From contig NZ_FXUG01000004.1 in NCBI RefSeq assembly GCF_900182915.1, positions 62,001 through 126,000 on the forward strand: a stretch of DNA of 64,000 nt, read 5' to 3'. The stretch is from Neorhodopirellula lusitana. Lineage in GTDB: Bacteria > Planctomycetota > Planctomycetia > Pirellulales > Pirellulaceae. Of the stretch, positions 38,626 to 48,456 are shown piece by piece. Both the position numbers and the translations under genes were made by a program. The first letter of the stretch is position 1. Every line of letters starts with the position of its first letter. The notes under the pieces were generated by a model. That model worked only from the letters and a program-made list of their open reading frames with translations, had not been told where the DNA came from and did no database searches.

Positions 38626-40380
38626 ATGGCCGATTGTCCCCCACCCGCCGAGGATGCACCACTTCCGACTGAACCGGACGTGCAGGATCGCGTCGACATG
38701 ACGCCGGAGTCGATCATGGCGGACTACATCGAATGTCGAGAACGCGGTCAGCCCGTCACCCCGCACGACGTTATCGCAAGGCATCCCGAACACGCCGAAA
38801 CACTGCGTAGCTTCTTTGCGAACGACCAGTGGATGCAGCCGGATGAAGAGCCAAGCCGGAGGGTATTGGTCGGCGAACACTTGGGTGACTTTGAGTTGGT
38901 TCGGGAGATCGCTCAAGGTGGAATGGGTGTCGTCTACGAAGCCATTCAGACCAGCCTTCGACGTTCCGTTGCGGTGAAGCTGATCGGAAATGGCGTCCTT
39001 GCCGATGACGAACTCCGGCTGCGTTTTCGCATCGAAGCGGAAGCTGCCGCCTCACTTTCACACCCTCACATCTTGCCGATTCATGCGATCGGTTGTTGGC
39101 AGGGCATGGACTACTTTGTCATGCCGCTGGTCAGCGGACGTTCTTTGCAACACGACGTGGATGCTCGCCGCGTTTGCCTGGAACAAGAACCATCCGGCGC
39201 AACCCATCTAGCCGATGGAAACGACTCGCGTCGCGAAATTCGCCAGGCCGTGACTACCGTTCGCGACATCGCCCGGGCAGTCGCCTACGCTCACCGGCGA
39301 GGAATCATCCACCGCGATTTAAAGCCCGACAACGTTCTGATCGACGGCGATGGGCAACCCAAAATTGTCGACTTCGGTCTCGCCAAATGGCATCGCGACG
39401 AACCCCAAGTCACCCATGACGGTCAAGTCCTGGGCACGCCCCACTACATGAGTCCAGAACAAGCACGCGGGGAATCCAACGTGACCGCGGCCACGGATGT
39501 CTATTCCATCGGAGGGTTATTGTTTGCGTTGCTTACCGGCCGACCGCCTCATTCAGGCGACTCCGTCGCTGCGGTTCTGGCCAGCGTACTTTCGGATGAT
39601 GCACCTTCGCTGCGGCTGATTTGGCCAGGCGGCATGCCCAAGGTTGCTGAGCTTGCGGATTTGGACAATGTAATCATGCGGGCCATGGCCAACGACCGTG
39701 CGGATCGCTACCGGTCGGCCGATGAACTGGCCGATGACTTGGATCGCGTCCTATCCGGTGACCCCACCCAGGCCGGCCCCGATGGACTCGTGCGTCTAAT
39801 GACACGAGAACTTTATCGCGATCAACACCAAGCAACGTTCGCCAATTGGGGTCGTGCGCTAACTCATATCGGGATTGTGGTTTGGCTGACACACGTGCTG
39901 ATGTTTGTCATCCAAGAAACCATGCCTGAAGCAACACGGTCACTGATGTCCTTGTCGGCGTGGAGTGTGCCCGCGTTTCTGGGCTACTTCGTCCCGCGAT
40001 TCATGATGCTACTAGGAATTGGCGGCATCATTCATTTCGCTCGCGACGGACTTTGGATGCCACGCGGGATCGCCGAACGCCCGGTATGGTCAATCTGGCT
40101 GGGGTATCTGGCAACCTTAACGGTGATCAATGTGTTCTGGGCACAAGGTTACTTCGACCACAACGACGTGATGGTGTTGGCCGGTGTAATGAGTGGTTTT
40201 GCGTTCTTGGCCATGGCGGGGCACCTCTGGGGTGGCTCCGCAATCCTGGGTTTGCTGTTCTTTGTAGTGTCTGCACTTTGTGTTCGTTGGCCATCCGCCG
40301 CTCCGTTGCTGCTTGGAACCGCGTGGTTGGTTTCGATGTGGGTTTTAGGAAGACGTTACGGCAAAAGCATCGACCAGTGA
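38626..40380 (+). CDS. Ser/Thr protein kinase with C-terminal membrane helices
   Basis: The product has 584 residues. An N-terminal helical segment typical of planctomycete kinases (about 25-70, RHPEHAETLRSFFANDQW) comes first. The kinase domain (about 88-380) has GGMGVVY, VAVKLI (Lys118), IHRDLKPDNVLID (Asp231), DFGLAK (Asp249) and GTPHYMSPEQARGE, so it is complete. About five membrane helices follow at 410-575. No extracellular sensor domain is visible; the short loops between helices are all that faces outwards. It lies about 230 bases upstream of cpaF on the same strand, so it might affect the Tad system, though this is a guess from position. Confidence 0.94.
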   Translation: MADCPPPAEDAPLPTEPDVQDRVDMTPESIMADYIECRERGQPVTPHDVIARHPEHAETLRSFFANDQWMQPDEEPSRRVLVGEHLGDFELVREIAQGGMGVVYEAIQTSLRRSVAVKLIGNGVLADDELRLRFRIEAEAAASLSHPHILPIHAIGCWQGMDYFVMPLVSGRSLQHDVDARRVCLEQEPSGATHLADGNDSRREIRQAVTTVRDIARAVAYAHRRGIIHRDLKPDNVLIDGDGQPKIVDFGLAKWHRDEPQVTHDGQVLGTPHYMSPEQARGESNVTAATDVYSIGGLLFALLTGRPPHSGDSVAAVLASVLSDDAPSLRLIWPGGMPKVAELADLDNVIMRAMANDRADRYRSADELADDLDRVLSGDPTQAGPDGLVRLMTRELYRDQHQATFANWGRALTHIGIVVWLTHVLMFVIQETMPEATRSLMSLSAWSVPAFLGYFVPRFMMLLGIGGIIHFARDGLWMPRGIAERPVWSIWLGYLATLTVINVFWAQGYFDHNDVMVLAGVMSGFAFLAMAGHLWGGSAILGLLFFVVSALCVRWPSAAPLLLGTAWLVSMWVLGRRYGKSIDQ

Positions 40381-40612
40381 ACGGCCACGAACCTCACTGA
40401 TCGATTTGATCAGCTCACGCGGTACCCTCACCTACTCGCCCGCCAGATCCACTTGATCGTCAAAACCGATCCAATCGATTCGGATCACCTATTCGTCGAA
40501 GTTTATTGGACGCAGGTGACGGAAGTCAGTGGCGTTTGTGGGATGTGTCACGAATTGCGTCGTACGTTTACGGGAGTCAACAAAGACATATCTCGTAAAG
40601 GATTCCCGCGTT

Positions 40613-41932
40613 ATGCGCCAAGCCACCGCACCGGCCCGCCCTGATAGTGCCCGCCAAGAACAATTCGAAGAAATCAAACGCCGCATCCACGGCAAGCTGG
40701 TCGATAAGCTGGACCTGTCGCGTGTTGGTGATTTGCAAGGCGACACGCTCAAACGCGAAATCCGCATGGTGGTTGAACACCTATGCGACGCCGAAGACAC
40801 ACTGCTCAACCGCCAAGAACGCGAACGCATCGTCGACGAAGTTCTTGACGAAACATTCGGCTTGGGACCTCTCGAGCTCATTCTAAAGGACCCGAAGGTC
40901 AGCGATATTCTGATCAACGGGCCAAAGAACATCTACGTCGAGAAGGGCGGCCAGATGCAAAAGACCGACGTGGAATTCCGCGACGGTAAACACCTTTTGC
41001 AAATCATTGACCGGATCGTCAGCAAGGTAGGTCGTCGCGTTGACGAGACCTGCCCGATGGTTGACGCTCGATTGGAAGACGGCTCGCGGGTCAATGCCAT
41101 TATCCCACCACTGGCTCTGGACGGTGCGGCGGTTTCGATTCGTCGATTCGGTAGTAACCCACTGAAGCTAGAAGATCTGCTGAACTATCGCGCGTTCACG
41201 CCAGAAATGGTGATGTTGCTAGAAGGCTGCATCAAGGCTCGCTTGAACATGATCATCGCCGGCGGTACTGGTTCCGGTAAAACGACTCTTTTGAACACAC
41301 TGTCTTCCTTCATTGGTCATGACGACCGGATCGTCACCATCGAAGACGCGGCTGAATTGCAGTTGCAACAAGACCACGTGGTCCGCTTGGAAACACGTCC
41401 GCCCAATATCGAAGGTAGCGGAGCGGTTTCGGCAACGGACCTGGTCAAGAATGCTCTGCGGATGCGTCCCGAACGGATCATCATCGGGGAATGTCGAGGT
41501 GGAGAAACGCTCGACATGCTTCAGGCGATGAATACGGGTCACGACGGATCGCTCACAACGGTTCACGCGAATACGCCACGGGACGCGATCTCTCGTTTGG
41601 AAACACTGGTCATGATGGCCGGATTCGATCTGCCTGTCAAAGCGATTCGCCAACAGGTTTCCGGTGCGGTCGACGTGCTGATCCAAGCCAACCGTTTGCA
41701 GGGTGGTCCGCGGCGAGTTACCGCGATTACCGAAGTGGTCGGGATGGAACAAGACACCGTCGTGCTCCAAGACATTTACCGATATCGCCAAATTGGCATC
41801 AACGAAGAAGGCAAGGCTCACGGCGTATTCGAATGCCCCGGAGTGCGTCCTGGATTCATGGACAAGCTCGAGTCCGCTGGCGTTCGTCTCCCCAGTAGCG
41901 CGTTCCGTGAACGTGTGATGATGGAAGCCTAG
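40613..41932 (+). CDS. cpaF: Tad/Flp pilus assembly ATPase CpaF (TadA)
   Basis: The product has 439 residues from the ATG at 40613, with AAAGGA 11 bases upstream; a longer in-frame start at 40529 is less likely. It is a type II/IV secretion ATPase with [33 protein letters not shown] (Walker A), [32 protein letters not shown] (Walker B) and [12 protein letters not shown]. It forms a hexamer at the inner membrane and drives pilin assembly with TadB and TadC. Those genes follow directly. No Flp pilin, CpaA peptidase or RcpA secretin is in the window. Confidence 0.96.
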   Translation: MRQATAPARPDSARQEQFEEIKRRIHGKLVDKLDLSRVGDLQGDTLKREIRMVVEHLCDAEDTLLNRQERERIVDEVLDETFGLGPLELILKDPKVSDILINGPKNIYVEKGGQMQKTDVEFRDGKHLLQIIDRIVSKVGRRVDETCPMVDARLEDGSRVNAIIPPLALDGAAVSIRRFGSNPLKLEDLLNYRAFTPEMVMLLEGCIKARLNMIIAGGTGSGKTTLLNTLSSFIGHDDRIVTIEDAAELQLQQDHVVRLETRPPNIEGSGAVSATDLVKNALRMRPERIIIGECRGGETLDMLQAMNTGHDGSLTTVHANTPRDAISRLETLVMMAGFDLPVKAIRQQVSGAVDVLIQANRLQGGPRRVTAITEVVGMEQDTVVLQDIYRYRQIGINEEGKAHGVFECPGVRPGFMDKLESAGVRLPSSAFRERVMMEA

Positions 41933-42013
41933 GCAACCATTGGCCTGTTCGCTGTCAACTTTTGTCTGACAGCCAATTTCAAACTTTCCCCTTCGAACTT
42001 CAAACTTCCTACC

Positions 42014-42976
42014 ATGTCCTCGATCATCATCATCGCAGCCGTCGGCATTTTCGTCGCCTCGATCGTCGCGTTTGCGGCGTCGATCGTGATGCCGAGCGAA
42101 GAAACCACGGCAACCGAAGATCGCCTCTCGCAACTCGCCAACACCAAGCAGGCGACTGACGAGAAAAGTCCTTCGTTGTTGCTAGTCGATGAGATGAATC
42201 GAACGGCAGGCTTCCTGGAAAAGCTGACCAACCAAGTTCCCGCCGTTCACAAGTATCTGGAACAGGCCGACATCAAGATGTCGCCAATGCAGTTCGCCGG
42301 TATTTGCGCGATCACATTCCTGTTCGGAATCGTCGTCTGTGTTGTCTCTCCTGTTCCGATTTTGTTAGGTCCCTTTGTTGGTGCCGCTTTGGTGATGCTG
42401 CCGATCGGATACGTTCTGCATAAACGCAAGAAACGGCTGGCACGATTCGGGCAACAAATCCCGGAAGCACTTGAATTGCTTGGGCGCTCACTGCGAGCGG
42501 GTCACTCGCTGCAAGCTGGGTTTGGTCTGGTTGGCGAGGAAATGGAGCCACCCTTGGCCGTTGAATTCAAACGCTGCTTCGAAGAACAGAAGTTCGGCAT
42601 TCCGATCGACGAGTCGATCGAAGACATGGCCGAACGAGTTCCCAATATGGACATTCGATTCTTTGCAACCGCCGTGATTCTACAGCGACAAACCGGGGGT
42701 GACCTCAGTGAAATCCTGGACAAGATCGGACACCTCGTCCGCGAACGTCTACAGATTCTCGGACAAATCCAAGCACTCACCGGTGAAGGCCGGATGAGTG
42801 GTGCGGTGCTACTCGCACTGCCGCCAGTGTTGTTCTTGACGATGCTGAAACTGAACTACGAGTACGTCATTATGTTGTTCACCGACCCGATGGGACGCAT
42901 GATGCTGGGAGCCGCCATCGTGACCCAGATCATTGGTGCTTTGGTGATCAAGAAGATTATTACGATCAAAGTCTAG
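42014..42976 (+). CDS. tadB: Tad pilus inner-membrane platform protein TadB
   Basis: The product has 320 residues. An N-terminal helix (about 3-25), two helices near 95-135 and one near 295-315 surround the cytoplasmic T2SF/GspF-like domain, with PEALELLGRSLRAGHSLQAG, PIDESIEDMAERVPNMD and QTGGDLSEILDKIGHLVRER. It is the TadB-type partner of CpaF. It lies 81 bases after cpaF and 101 before tadC in a run on the same strand. Confidence 0.93.
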   Translation: MSSIIIIAAVGIFVASIVAFAASIVMPSEETTATEDRLSQLANTKQATDEKSPSLLLVDEMNRTAGFLEKLTNQVPAVHKYLEQADIKMSPMQFAGICAITFLFGIVVCVVSPVPILLGPFVGAALVMLPIGYVLHKRKKRLARFGQQIPEALELLGRSLRAGHSLQAGFGLVGEEMEPPLAVEFKRCFEEQKFGIPIDESIEDMAERVPNMDIRFFATAVILQRQTGGDLSEILDKIGHLVRERLQILGQIQALTGEGRMSGAVLLALPPVLFLTMLKLNYEYVIMLFTDPMGRMMLGAAIVTQIIGALVIKKIITIKV

Positions 42977-43077
42977 TTACGCATCCTCAGCCCCCGGCCC
43001 AACGGCTTGCTTGCCGACCGGCCGACCAGCCCAACGCGGCTCCACCGTTCAACGCCTCCAGCCCTCTCTGATCTCTC

Positions 43078-44067
43078 ATGTTCCATCTTATTGCTGAAAC
43101 CGCTGCCACGGGAATGTTCGATCCCGTCTTGCTGACGACGATCGCGATTTTCATAGGCGTCTCGTCAATCACATGGCTCGCTGTCAATCACTTCAGTGGC
43201 ACGGATAATCCATCAGCCGAATCCCGACTCGAGCGATTGAAAGAGGCCAAACGCGGTGTTCGCGATATCACCGCGGATGACAAGTCACGCACCAAGAATG
43301 AAGCGTTGACCGCCGCTTTGGAAAAAGCCGCCAACCCGCTCGCCGGATCCGTAACCGGCACCGAAGAACAGATGAGCAAGCTTCGCGAAAAGCTGATCAA
43401 TGCTGGCTTCCGCCGTGAACATTCGCCCATCGTCTTCAAGATGATTCAGCTCGTTTGCACCGGCATCGGCCTGTTCTTTGGTGGCGTGCTCGGCATGATG
43501 ATGGACGGCGTCTCCGAAGGCTTGGCGATCAAAGTATTCGGCGGCATGATCTTTGGCTTCGGTGCCCCCATCATCATCCTAAATATTCTGGCTAGTAAAC
43601 GCCGCGAAACAATCTTCCTAGGACTCCCCGACGCGCTCGACTTGATGGTCGTGTGCGTGGAAGCCGGTCTCGGTATGGACCAGGCACTCCGGAAAGTCGC
43701 CGAGGAAATGAAGAAGAGCCATAAGAACATCGGCATCGAGTTCGGGATCGCCAACCAGCAGCTGCAGTTCGGCCGACCACGTTCCGAAGTGCTACAAGCG
43801 TTGGGCTACCGCAGTGGTGTCGATGACCTGAAACAATTGGCGTCGATCCTAATCCAGGCGGATAAGTTCGGATCCAGCGTCGCCACGGCTCTGCGAGTTC
43901 AAAGTGACTCGATGCGAACCAAGCGACGTCAGATCGCCGAAGAGAAGGCAGCCAAGACGGCCGTGAAGATGATCTTCCCGCTCGTGCTGTTCATCTTCCC
44001 TGGTATCTTCGTCGTGCTCGTCGGCCCGGCCGCCATCACGATGTGGCGACAACTTCTTAGCCAATAG
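43078..44067 (+). CDS. tadC: Tad pilus inner-membrane platform protein TadC
   Basis: The product has 329 residues. Membrane helices lie near 12-35, 115-135, 145-170 and 300-325. The GspF-like domain shows LGLPDALDLMVVCVEAGLGM, DQALRKVAEE, IANQQLQFGRPRSEVLQALG and QADKFGSSVATALRVQSDSM, the normal TadC pattern. It closes the cpaF-tadB-tadC operon; the set may work with pilin genes elsewhere. After its stop there is a perfect 16-bp tandem repeat. Confidence 0.93.
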   Translation: MFHLIAETAATGMFDPVLLTTIAIFIGVSSITWLAVNHFSGTDNPSAESRLERLKEAKRGVRDITADDKSRTKNEALTAALEKAANPLAGSVTGTEEQMSKLREKLINAGFRREHSPIVFKMIQLVCTGIGLFFGGVLGMMMDGVSEGLAIKVFGGMIFGFGAPIIILNILASKRRETIFLGLPDALDLMVVCVEAGLGMDQALRKVAEEMKKSHKNIGIEFGIANQQLQFGRPRSEVLQALGYRSGVDDLKQLASILIQADKFGSSVATALRVQSDSMRTKRRQIAEEKAAKTAVKMIFPLVLFIFPGIFVVLVGPAAITMWRQLLSQ

Positions 44068-44117
44068 GCGAAGTCGCACGTCCAGCCAAAGTCTCGCCAG
44101 TCCAGTGGCCTGACAAT

Positions 44118-44149
44118 GTTCTCGTTTGAATCTGTTCTCGTTTGAATCT
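44118..44149. repeat. Perfect 16-bp tandem duplication
   Basis: GTTCTCGTTTGAATCT occurs twice, head to tail, at 44118-44133 and 44134-44149, 50 bases after the tadC stop. Confidence 0.95.
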
Positions 44150-44239
44150 CAGACGATCTGCCGATGCAACAACCAGGCATTCAACATCCTGGCACAACGC
44201 GAGACACGACAATTCAATAGCCAACACCTCGTGGGTCGA

Positions 44240-44638
44240 CTACTTGTTCCAGTAGTCAATGACGACCACTTTCTCTAGGTGTGGTTTTAAAACCTCGACG
44301 AACGCTTTGTGGGCGGGGTGCGGCAAATAGGTTTCGCGGTCAGCTTCGCTGGCGAAGGAAACCAGAAAGCAATGCGTCAGTCCGTCGTTGAGACCTTCCG
44401 GACTGTTGTTGACGCCAAATTCCAAATCCGCGATCGCGTCAATCATGCTAGGTAGTGCCGCAAACGCATCCACCACCTTCTGGACCTCTTCGGCGCTGCT
44501 GGATTCCTTGAAGCCGAACATGACGACATGCCGCAGGACACGATCCGAAGCAGCGGGGTCAGTTCCAGTAGCAGACATCTGGGTTGTGGCGGACACGATG
44601 ACTCCAAGCAAAAAGACGACAAACAAAGTGGGTTTCAT
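44240..44638 (-). CDS. Exported Dabb (stress-responsive A/B barrel) domain protein
   Basis: The product has 132 residues from the ATG at 44638, which begins a signal peptide (MKPTLFVVFLLGVIVSATTQ). The Dabb fold of about 95 residues is seen in LRHVVMFGFKESSSAEEVQK, then LEFGVNNSPEGLNDGLTHCF, HPAHKAFVEVLKPHLEKVV and IDYW. Proteins of this family are small alpha-beta barrels, often dimeric; some are enzymes and many are of unknown role. Export is unusual for the family but common in planctomycetes. The function is unknown. Confidence 0.88.
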   Translation of the reverse strand: MKPTLFVVFLLGVIVSATTQMSATGTDPAASDRVLRHVVMFGFKESSSAEEVQKVVDAFAALPSMIDAIADLEFGVNNSPEGLNDGLTHCFLVSFASEADRETYLPHPAHKAFVEVLKPHLEKVVVIDYWNK

Positions 44639-44901
44639 AGCAGGTTCCAATCGATGGCAGGGGCAAAACGCGAATGATTCGCAGGCGGGACGGGTGTTTT
44701 GATCAGACGCAATCATGACAGATCCACGGTCCAAAAACGACTAGGCAAAACTGGCAAACTTTAACGACCACGCCCAAAGGGTAGGGCTGGGTCAAGCAAA
44801 GCGAGTGTGACAATCAAACTCACAATGCCTTGTGCATCGGTCGAACCAGTTAGTAACGCGCCCACTCATTCGTCCCATTTATTCATGAATTGACTTCCGC
44901 C

Positions 44902-46107
44902 ATGTCCGACAACCGCGATGGAGGCCACCCACTCCAGGCTGGAATCATTGTTCTGTTGCTTGTTGGGGGCGGTTGGTACTTTTTTCGAAACTACAACGTC
45001 GACGGTCTCGACGGGGTGCGAATCTCCTCGAAAGACAATCGTCCATTCGACGACCTCGAGTCTCCGTTCACGTTCACATCGTCCACCGAAGAAGGCACCA
45101 CGCGGTATCGCGGTGCTTCAATCCGCGGCGATGACAGTTTGCGTCCCTCGACAGCGAGACCGAGTTCCGACTTCGCTGTTGCATCGGACTTCGAACCTGA
45201 TCCGATTATTTCAAGCCCAAGTGACATTCACTCGGTCTCACGCGTCAATTCATTATCACGTCGTTCACGATACGCGCCCGCCCAACTGCGAGTCGCGTCG
45301 TGGGCATTAGACGGATTCGGCCCAACCAAACTTGCCAGCGACTTGGCTCGGAAAAACCTGGTTCGAGTCATTCGCCAATTCGACGTCATCGCTTTGCAAC
45401 AAATCTCGTCCCTACAAATGGACTTAGTGCCGCGAATGATTGACGCGATCAACGAGAGTTCGTTAGGTGGCGGCGCACCGTTGTACGACTACGTTTTGGG
45501 TCCACCAACCGGTCCCAAGGATCGTGGCGAACAAATGGCGATCCTGTTCAACCCTGCTCGCGTCCGTGTTGATCGCTCGCAAACCTATACGGTGGCGGAC
45601 CCCGACAACCAAATGACTTACGATCCCTTGGTCGCTTGGTTTCGTGCGGCTGAACCAGACGAAGACCTGGCGTGGACGTTCACCATGGTCAATATTCGCG
45701 TTGATCTGAGTCGTGCACCCCGCGAGGTCGCACTGATCAACCAGCTGTTTAAGTCGGTCCGTGAAGATGGGCGTGGCGAGGACGACGTCGTGATCGCTGG
45801 TCTCTTTCAAGCCGATGACGCCTACCTGTTACCCGTTGTCGCCGGCCCGCAAATCAGAGCCGCGGTGACCAGTACGCCGACGGACATCTTTGGTCGTCAC
45901 CAGACCAGCAACCTGCTTTATGACCAAGGCAGCACCGCGGAGGCAATCGGCCGCGGTGGGGTTTACGACTTCTTGCGAGTCTACAACCTGAGTGCGGCAC
46001 AGGCGCAAGCAGTCTCGAGTTACTTGCCGGTCTACGCCGAGTTCTCGCCCTTGGAAGGGTCCCCGCTTCTACACCAAGCAACCGTCCCCGCAACGACGCC
46101 TCGATAA
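44902..46107 (+). CDS. DNase I-fold (EEP family) protein with lost active site
   Basis: The product has 401 residues from the ATG at 44902, where MSDNRDGG begins; an N-terminal membrane helix (about 12-28) anchors it. Residues 25-125 are disordered and rich in Ser and Asp. Residues 130-385 follow the endonuclease/exonuclease/phosphatase fold. All canonical active-site positions are altered: the first Asn is Ala (VASWALDG, about 131), the metal-binding Glu is Gln (IALQQIS, about 163), His is Arg (VNIRVD, about 262), D-x-N is L-x-Q (AGLFQADD, about 298), and DH is SY (SSYLPVYAEF, about 371). It is probably a non-catalytic membrane protein. The gene is intact and uses normal codons, so it does not look like decay. 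Confidence 0.85.
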   Translation: MSDNRDGGHPLQAGIIVLLLVGGGWYFFRNYNVDGLDGVRISSKDNRPFDDLESPFTFTSSTEEGTTRYRGASIRGDDSLRPSTARPSSDFAVASDFEPDPIISSPSDIHSVSRVNSLSRRSRYAPAQLRVASWALDGFGPTKLASDLARKNLVRVIRQFDVIALQQISSLQMDLVPRMIDAINESSLGGGAPLYDYVLGPPTGPKDRGEQMAILFNPARVRVDRSQTYTVADPDNQMTYDPLVAWFRAAEPDEDLAWTFTMVNIRVDLSRAPREVALINQLFKSVREDGRGEDDVVIAGLFQADDAYLLPVVAGPQIRAAVTSTPTDIFGRHQTSNLLYDQGSTAEAIGRGGVYDFLRVYNLSAAQAQAVSSYLPVYAEFSPLEGSPLLHQATVPATTPR

Positions 46108-46121
46108 GAAGCCGGCTGCGG

Positions 46122-48251
46122 TTACTTCTGGAACGTCAAAACGCCGTCCCAGTCCGGCGGTGCGACACGATGATGCTGCAGAATCTTTTGTAGCAAGACA
46201 TCCTTGGGACGGTCCCATGCTGGAAGCCGATGCAACAGCTCATATGCGTTGTCCCAGTCGCCCGCGATGAATGCGTCCCAGGCTTGCCGTGATTGCTGGA
46301 GCTCCGCCTTCGTCAACGTCGGCTGTCCGTCGACCGGCACCACCAATTGATGGATTTCAACCGGCGTTTGGATCCCCGCTACACGTACCAAACCAAGGTA
46401 ACGCAGCGATAACGAAAACTCCGCGTCGTCAACCGCATGCTCGTCGTACTGCTTCAGCCGCGAAGCGGTTACTTCATCCAACAGGACCTCAACGCCGAAG
46501 ATCTTAGTGAGTCCTTCCAGCCGGCTTGCCAGATTCACCACCGGTCCAAAAGCGGTAACCTTCACCTGGTCGACCGTACCAATCCGGCCTGCCACAGCCG
46601 GGCCCGATGCGATCCCGATGCCGCAGCGGAACTCCGTTTCGCCACCAACGTAGTCACGACGAATGCAAGCGGCAGCTTTGGCGGCGGCTAACGTGGCGGC
46701 CACCTTCGGGTCGATGTCGCCAGACAACGGCAATGGCCAGCCCCAAAATCCCATGGCGGCATCGCCATGGAAATCACCGATCACCCCCTCGGTCTCCAAA
46801 ATGTGTTTCGTCATCACGCCCAACGCGGAACTGACCTGTTCCAGCAACAGCAGCAGCTGATCGCTATGTACTTCCGAAGTCCTCGAAAATCCTCGCAGGT
46901 CACAAAACATGACTGACAAATCGCACTCACGAGGCTTCAACCAGCTTTCCGAGTCCGTTCCCGCGATTGCGTCCAAGACCACCGGGGCAAAAAATCGCCG
47001 CATCGCTGCGTGGCGATGCTGAAACTGGTTCGCTTGGCGAATGCCCGAGACAAGTGAACCCACGACCTCCGCGAACTTGACGTCATCACTGAGGCGCTCG
47101 ATCAGTCCATCGGAATCGTCGCCGCCTTGATCGCCGCGTAACACTCCCGCGCGACTTCCCGTTACGTACAACACCCAACCGCGACAAGCATCGCTTCGCA
47201 ACGGAACGCAAAACGCCCAATCCACATTGGCAGCCGATGTGTATTCCACGTCGCTGCCTGAATCGCTCTGCGAACCACCGTCGTTCCCCTGAGCAGATGG
47301 ATTCCGACCAGATGGATTCCGACCGAGCGAAGTGGCATCCCACAAGTGAAGCACACTATCGCGACGTTCCAGCGTGGCTGCCACCAATCGAGTACTGACG
47401 TCCTCGGCTTGTGGGTCACTGTTGCGAACATCGTAATGCAGCACTTCCAACAGGGCATTGCTGCTCGCCCTTGAGTTGGACGTGGAATCAGACTTTGAGC
47501 CCGGTGTGGACTTCACGATTGCCACTGCTGTTGCCGCCGGCGTCGCACGCAAAAGCACGTCCGTGACCCGTGCATACAACTCCTCATCGCCGAGACTTCC
47601 ATTCACCAAGTCCGGCAACCGGGCTAACAGGTCGATCCGTGTTTGTGTGTCACGGAAATTTCGTTTCCGCAACGACGAGGCGGCAAACGCCATCTCAGTC
47701 ACTTCACCCATCGCCGGCGGGCTTGTCCAATCGGGCGACTGCGCAGTGTCTTGAACCTCATCCGACGAGGGTGTCAAACCACGTCGCACCGAAATCGGCT
47801 TGTTCGAATCTTTGGATGAGCCCGGTGTCTCGACAGTAAACCCAGGACGTTTCGCAAGCGTGAACGTCGTTTGGCCGATCACAAAGTGCTCACCCGGAAC
47901 CAACACGAAACTCTCGCGTGGCTGGCCTCGATAAAAGATGGGGTTACGACCGCGTGGGTCTTTTGAAACACGAACACGATCCCCTTCCAATACAGTCAAC
48001 ACAGCATGGTGCCGAGAGATCGATGCGTCCCAGGTCACCGCCCACGGAATGGCAGCGACGTGACGACGTTGCGGCTGGTCCGCAGCGATGGCTTTTCCCG
48101 CTGAAGTGTCCGCGTAAGTTCCCTTGCCGTCACTCGCAAAAGAGGTTCGTGGTTCTCGTCCCAGCAAAACATCGCGACCAGCAGACAGCTCCGGCATTCC
48201 TCGCCGCCAACGTCCCTCGCGATCTCCGCTTTGAGCGATCAGATCGGGCAC
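46122..48251 (-). CDS. FHA-GAF-adenylate/guanylate cyclase
   Basis: The product has 709 residues. An FHA domain (about 25-140) carries the phosphothreonine-binding SRHH. A disordered linker follows, then a GAF-like domain (about 205-420, AVTNVLLRATPAATAVAIVK-like) and a class III cyclase domain (about 430-630). The cyclase has both metal aspartates (VMFCDLRGFSRTSE and IGDFHGDAAMGFWG), the hinge FGPVVNLASRLE with the transition-state Asn and Arg, and a C-terminal extension. It makes a cyclic nucleotide in the cytoplasm in response to a phosphoprotein and/or a small ligand. There is a 15-bp in-frame duplication (GRNPSGRNPS) in the middle. It converges with the pseudo-nuclease gene. Confidence 0.93.
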   Translation of the reverse strand: MPDLIAQSGDREGRWRRGMPELSAGRDVLLGREPRTSFASDGKGTYADTSAGKAIAADQPQRRHVAAIPWAVTWDASISRHHAVLTVLEGDRVRVSKDPRGRNPIFYRGQPRESFVLVPGEHFVIGQTTFTLAKRPGFTVETPGSSKDSNKPISVRRGLTPSSDEVQDTAQSPDWTSPPAMGEVTEMAFAASSLRKRNFRDTQTRIDLLARLPDLVNGSLGDEELYARVTDVLLRATPAATAVAIVKSTPGSKSDSTSNSRASSNALLEVLHYDVRNSDPQAEDVSTRLVAATLERRDSVLHLWDATSLGRNPSGRNPSAQGNDGGSQSDSGSDVEYTSAANVDWAFCVPLRSDACRGWVLYVTGSRAGVLRGDQGGDDSDGLIERLSDDVKFAEVVGSLVSGIRQANQFQHRHAAMRRFFAPVVLDAIAGTDSESWLKPRECDLSVMFCDLRGFSRTSEVHSDQLLLLLEQVSSALGVMTKHILETEGVIGDFHGDAAMGFWGWPLPLSGDIDPKVAATLAAAKAAACIRRDYVGGETEFRCGIGIASGPAVAGRIGTVDQVKVTAFGPVVNLASRLEGLTKIFGVEVLLDEVTASRLKQYDEHAVDDAEFSLSLRYLGLVRVAGIQTPVEIHQLVVPVDGQPTLTKAELQQSRQAWDAFIAGDWDNAYELLHRLPAWDRPKDVLLQKILQHHRVAPPDWDGVLTFQK
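47294..47323. repeat. In-frame 15-bp duplication in the cyclase gene
   Basis: CAGATGGATTCCGAC occurs twice head to tail (47294-47308, 47309-47323). It adds a second GRNPS pentapeptide to the region of the GAF domain and is probably a slippage event. Confidence 0.9.
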
Positions 48252-48456
48252 GATGCTGCTCCTAAAACCGGCGTCGAAACCGTGGCAACGCTCTCTCGAT
48301 TTCCTTTTGACACCATCGTCCTATGAACCTTCCACTTGGTCAAAAACGAAGGGCTAGGTAACCGGGAATAAACTCGCATGACCAATCCATTATGCTGCAG
48401 AACGAGGTTGAATAAACGGCCAAACTCAATCGGCTACCGATGAGCACTCGATCAGC

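Noticed and set aside
41219..42133. 304-codon minus-strand frame opposite cpaF and tadB
   Set aside because: It crosses the border of two clear Tad genes, has His/Arg/Asp-rich low-information sequence and no start site support.
46700..46760. GTCGCCAGAC inside the cyclase gene as another dispersed repeat copy
   Set aside because: Only the 10-base core matches and it sits inside a conserved coding segment, so it is probably chance.
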